Shown piece by piece: positions 4,830-5,972 of a stretch of 5,972 bases of DNA (the first letter of the stretch is position 1; the number at the start of each line of letters is the position of its first letter). Location: assembly GCA_013203245.1 (NCBI GenBank), contig JABMOR010000066.1, forward strand, positions 1-5,972, given 5' to 3'. The notes beneath the pieces are model-generated. The model was given only the letters and a program-made list of their open reading frames with translations, ran no database searches and was not told the DNA's origin. This DNA comes from Candidatus Nitrosopumilus sp. GTDB lineage: Archaea > Thermoproteota > Nitrososphaeria > Nitrososphaerales > Nitrosopumilaceae. Made by a program: the position numbers and the translations under genes.

Positions 4830-5972
4830 ATGGTAGACTCTGTTATCTTATCACCAAAATCTATTGCAGTAATTGGTGCATCTGATAAGAGAGGAAGTGT
4901 TGGTGCTACAATTACATCAAATATTATGAATGGTTTCAAAGGAATAGTTTATCCAATTAGTCCATCCAGAGATCAGGTCTTTTACAAAAAAGCATACAAA
5001 TCTGTTTTAGATGTTCCAAAACCAATTGATCTTGCAGTTATTGTAATCAAAAACATATTGGTTGCATCTGTGTTAGAAGAATGTGGAAAGAAAAAAGTCA
5101 AAGGTGTTATAATTATCACAGCAGGTTTCAAAGAAGTTGATGAAGAAGGAGCTAAACGTGAACAAGAAATTAAAGACATAGCTAAAAAATACAACATCCA
5201 AATCATTGGACCTAACTGTCTTGGTGTCATGAATCTTGATCCAAAGACAATGATGAATTCTACTTTTCTTAAAATTACACCAAAGTCTGGAAAAATTGCA
5301 CTTGTATCTCAAAGTGGTGCAATATGTGCAGCATTAGTTGAAGATGCTAGTGCTCAAGGAATTGGATTCTCAGCAGTCGTTAGTCTTGGAAATAAAGCTG
5401 TAATGAGTGAAGTTGATATTCTAAAAATTCTTGCAAATCACAAACAAACCAAAGTCATTGTCATGTATCTTGAAGACATGGGAGATGGTCAAGAATTTCT
5501 TAAAGTTTGTAAAAATATTACTAAAAAACTCAAAAAACCAGTTCTTGTACTCAAATCTGGACGTAGTCCAGAGGGTGCAAAAGCTGCAATGTCTCATACT
5601 GGAGCCTTGATGGGTTCAGATGAAATCTATGATGCTTTACTAAAACAATCCGGTGCTATTCGAGTTGACACAATGGAGGAACTCTTTGATTATGCAACTG
5701 CATTTTCAAAACAACCGCTCCCAACCGCAGGCGACCTTGTAATCGTTTCCAATGCAGGCGGACCTGCAATCATCTCTACTGATGCATGCTCAAAGGCAAA
5801 ACTCAAGATGGCAGACATTAAGAGCATTAGTAAAAAAATTGATGATGTAATTCCACCTTGGGGAAGCTCTAAAAATCCTGTTGATATTGTAGGTGATGCT
5901 GATTTTAACAGATTCCACAATGTCTTGGATCGGGTACTTACGCATCCAAAGGTCGGATCAGTAATTACAATG
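4830..5972 (+). CDS. Acyl-CoA synthetase (ADP-forming), N-terminal part; likely 4-hydroxybutyrate or 3-hydroxypropionate-CoA ligase
   Basis: The gene is cut by the right edge; 381 residues are visible, in frame to the last base. The enzyme joins an organic acid to CoA with ATP, giving ADP and phosphate, through a phospho-histidine. Domains in order: CoA-binding Rossmann domain (residues about 5-130, opening SPKSIAVIGASDKRGSVG), then a succinyl-CoA-ligase-like flavodoxin domain with IIGPNCLG (125-132) and SQSGA (160-164), then SHTGAL with the phosphorylated His256, and a third domain starting at VSNAGGPA (306-313) and including NPVDI (349-353). This order matches alpha-beta fused ADP-forming ligases, usually about 700 residues, so an ATP-grasp part should follow outside the window. 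Thaumarchaea use two such enzymes in the 3-hydroxypropionate/4-hydroxybutyrate cycle. From memory, Nmar_0206 (4-hydroxybutyrate) lies next to the 4-hydroxybutyryl-CoA dehydratase gene; I lean to that one, but substrate cannot be read from sequence. Confidence 0.85.
   Translation, partial: MVDSVILSPKSIAVIGASDKRGSVGATITSNIMNGFKGIVYPISPSRDQVFYKKAYKSVLDVPKPIDLAVIVIKNILVASVLEECGKKKVKGVIIITAGFKEVDEEGAKREQEIKDIAKKYNIQIIGPNCLGVMNLDPKTMMNSTFLKITPKSGKIALVSQSGAICAALVEDASAQGIGFSAVVSLGNKAVMSEVDILKILANHKQTKVIVMYLEDMGDGQEFLKVCKNITKKLKKPVLVLKSGRSPEGAKAAMSHTGALMGSDEIYDALLKQSGAIRVDTMEELFDYATAFSKQPLPTAGDLVIVSNAGGPAIISTDACSKAKLKMADIKSISKKIDDVIPPWGSSKNPVDIVGDADFNRFHNVLDRVLTHPKVGSVITM

Noticed and set aside
4982..5312. 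Two minus-strand open frames (4982-5230 and 5073-5312)
   Set aside because: Both are shadows of the acyl-CoA ligase, whose plus-strand motifs are unmistakable.
5690..5920. Minus-strand open frame of 76 codons
   Set aside because: Also antisense to the acyl-CoA ligase; no independent start signal.

Overview
The window looks like a stretch of chromosome from an ammonia-oxidising thaumarchaeon (Nitrososphaerota, Nitrosopumilus-like). The DNA is AT-rich. Genes are short, and several have a TATA-like box centred about 26-27 nt before the start codon, as expected for leaderless archaeal transcripts. The protein set also fits: an archaeal wHTH regulator, a short archaeal RNase HI, an exported beta-rich protein, a tyrosine-recombinase fragment, and a fused ADP-forming acyl-CoA ligase of the type used in the thaumarchaeal 3-hydroxypropionate/4-hydroxybutyrate carbon-fixation cycle. 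The assignment rests on recalled family patterns; no search was run.

Left part (1-1600): this is the decayed, accessory-looking end. It opens with the N-terminal (core-binding) part of a tyrosine recombinase that stops with no catalytic domain. An intact OsmC-family thiol protein follows (start about 314). Sixteen bases after it lies a tiny cysteine-rich reading frame (858-962) interrupted by one in-frame TAA. On the minus strand is a four-helix membrane protein with a CPAC motif. Its 3' half (1035-1280) is open, but its 5' half (1281-1523) can be read only by changing frame twice. These are either pseudogenes or sequence errors.

Middle part (1600-3230): a small hypothetical protein (start about 1604), an exported protein whose predicted mature N-terminus is His-Pro-His, and, convergent with it and overlapping by 4 nt, a radical SAM protein with a CX4CX2C cluster motif.

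Right part (3330-5972): a wHTH regulator and a three-helix membrane protein form a probable two-gene operon with a clear Shine-Dalgarno before the second gene. A four-helix membrane protein with a GTG start then overlaps an RNase HI gene by 11 nt. The window ends inside the acyl-CoA ligase gene, whose 381 visible residues cover the CoA-binding and ligase-CoA domains including the phospho-histidine.

Working together: the ligase is central carbon metabolism and RNase HI is housekeeping. OsmC, the Cys-rich mini-gene and the CPAC membrane protein may have formed a small thiol/metal-handling neighbourhood, but this is inference. I see no CRISPR array, rRNA, convincing tRNA or intact mobile element. 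I also see no clearly new multi-gene system. The best leads are the two interrupted genes and the exported His-Pro-His protein.
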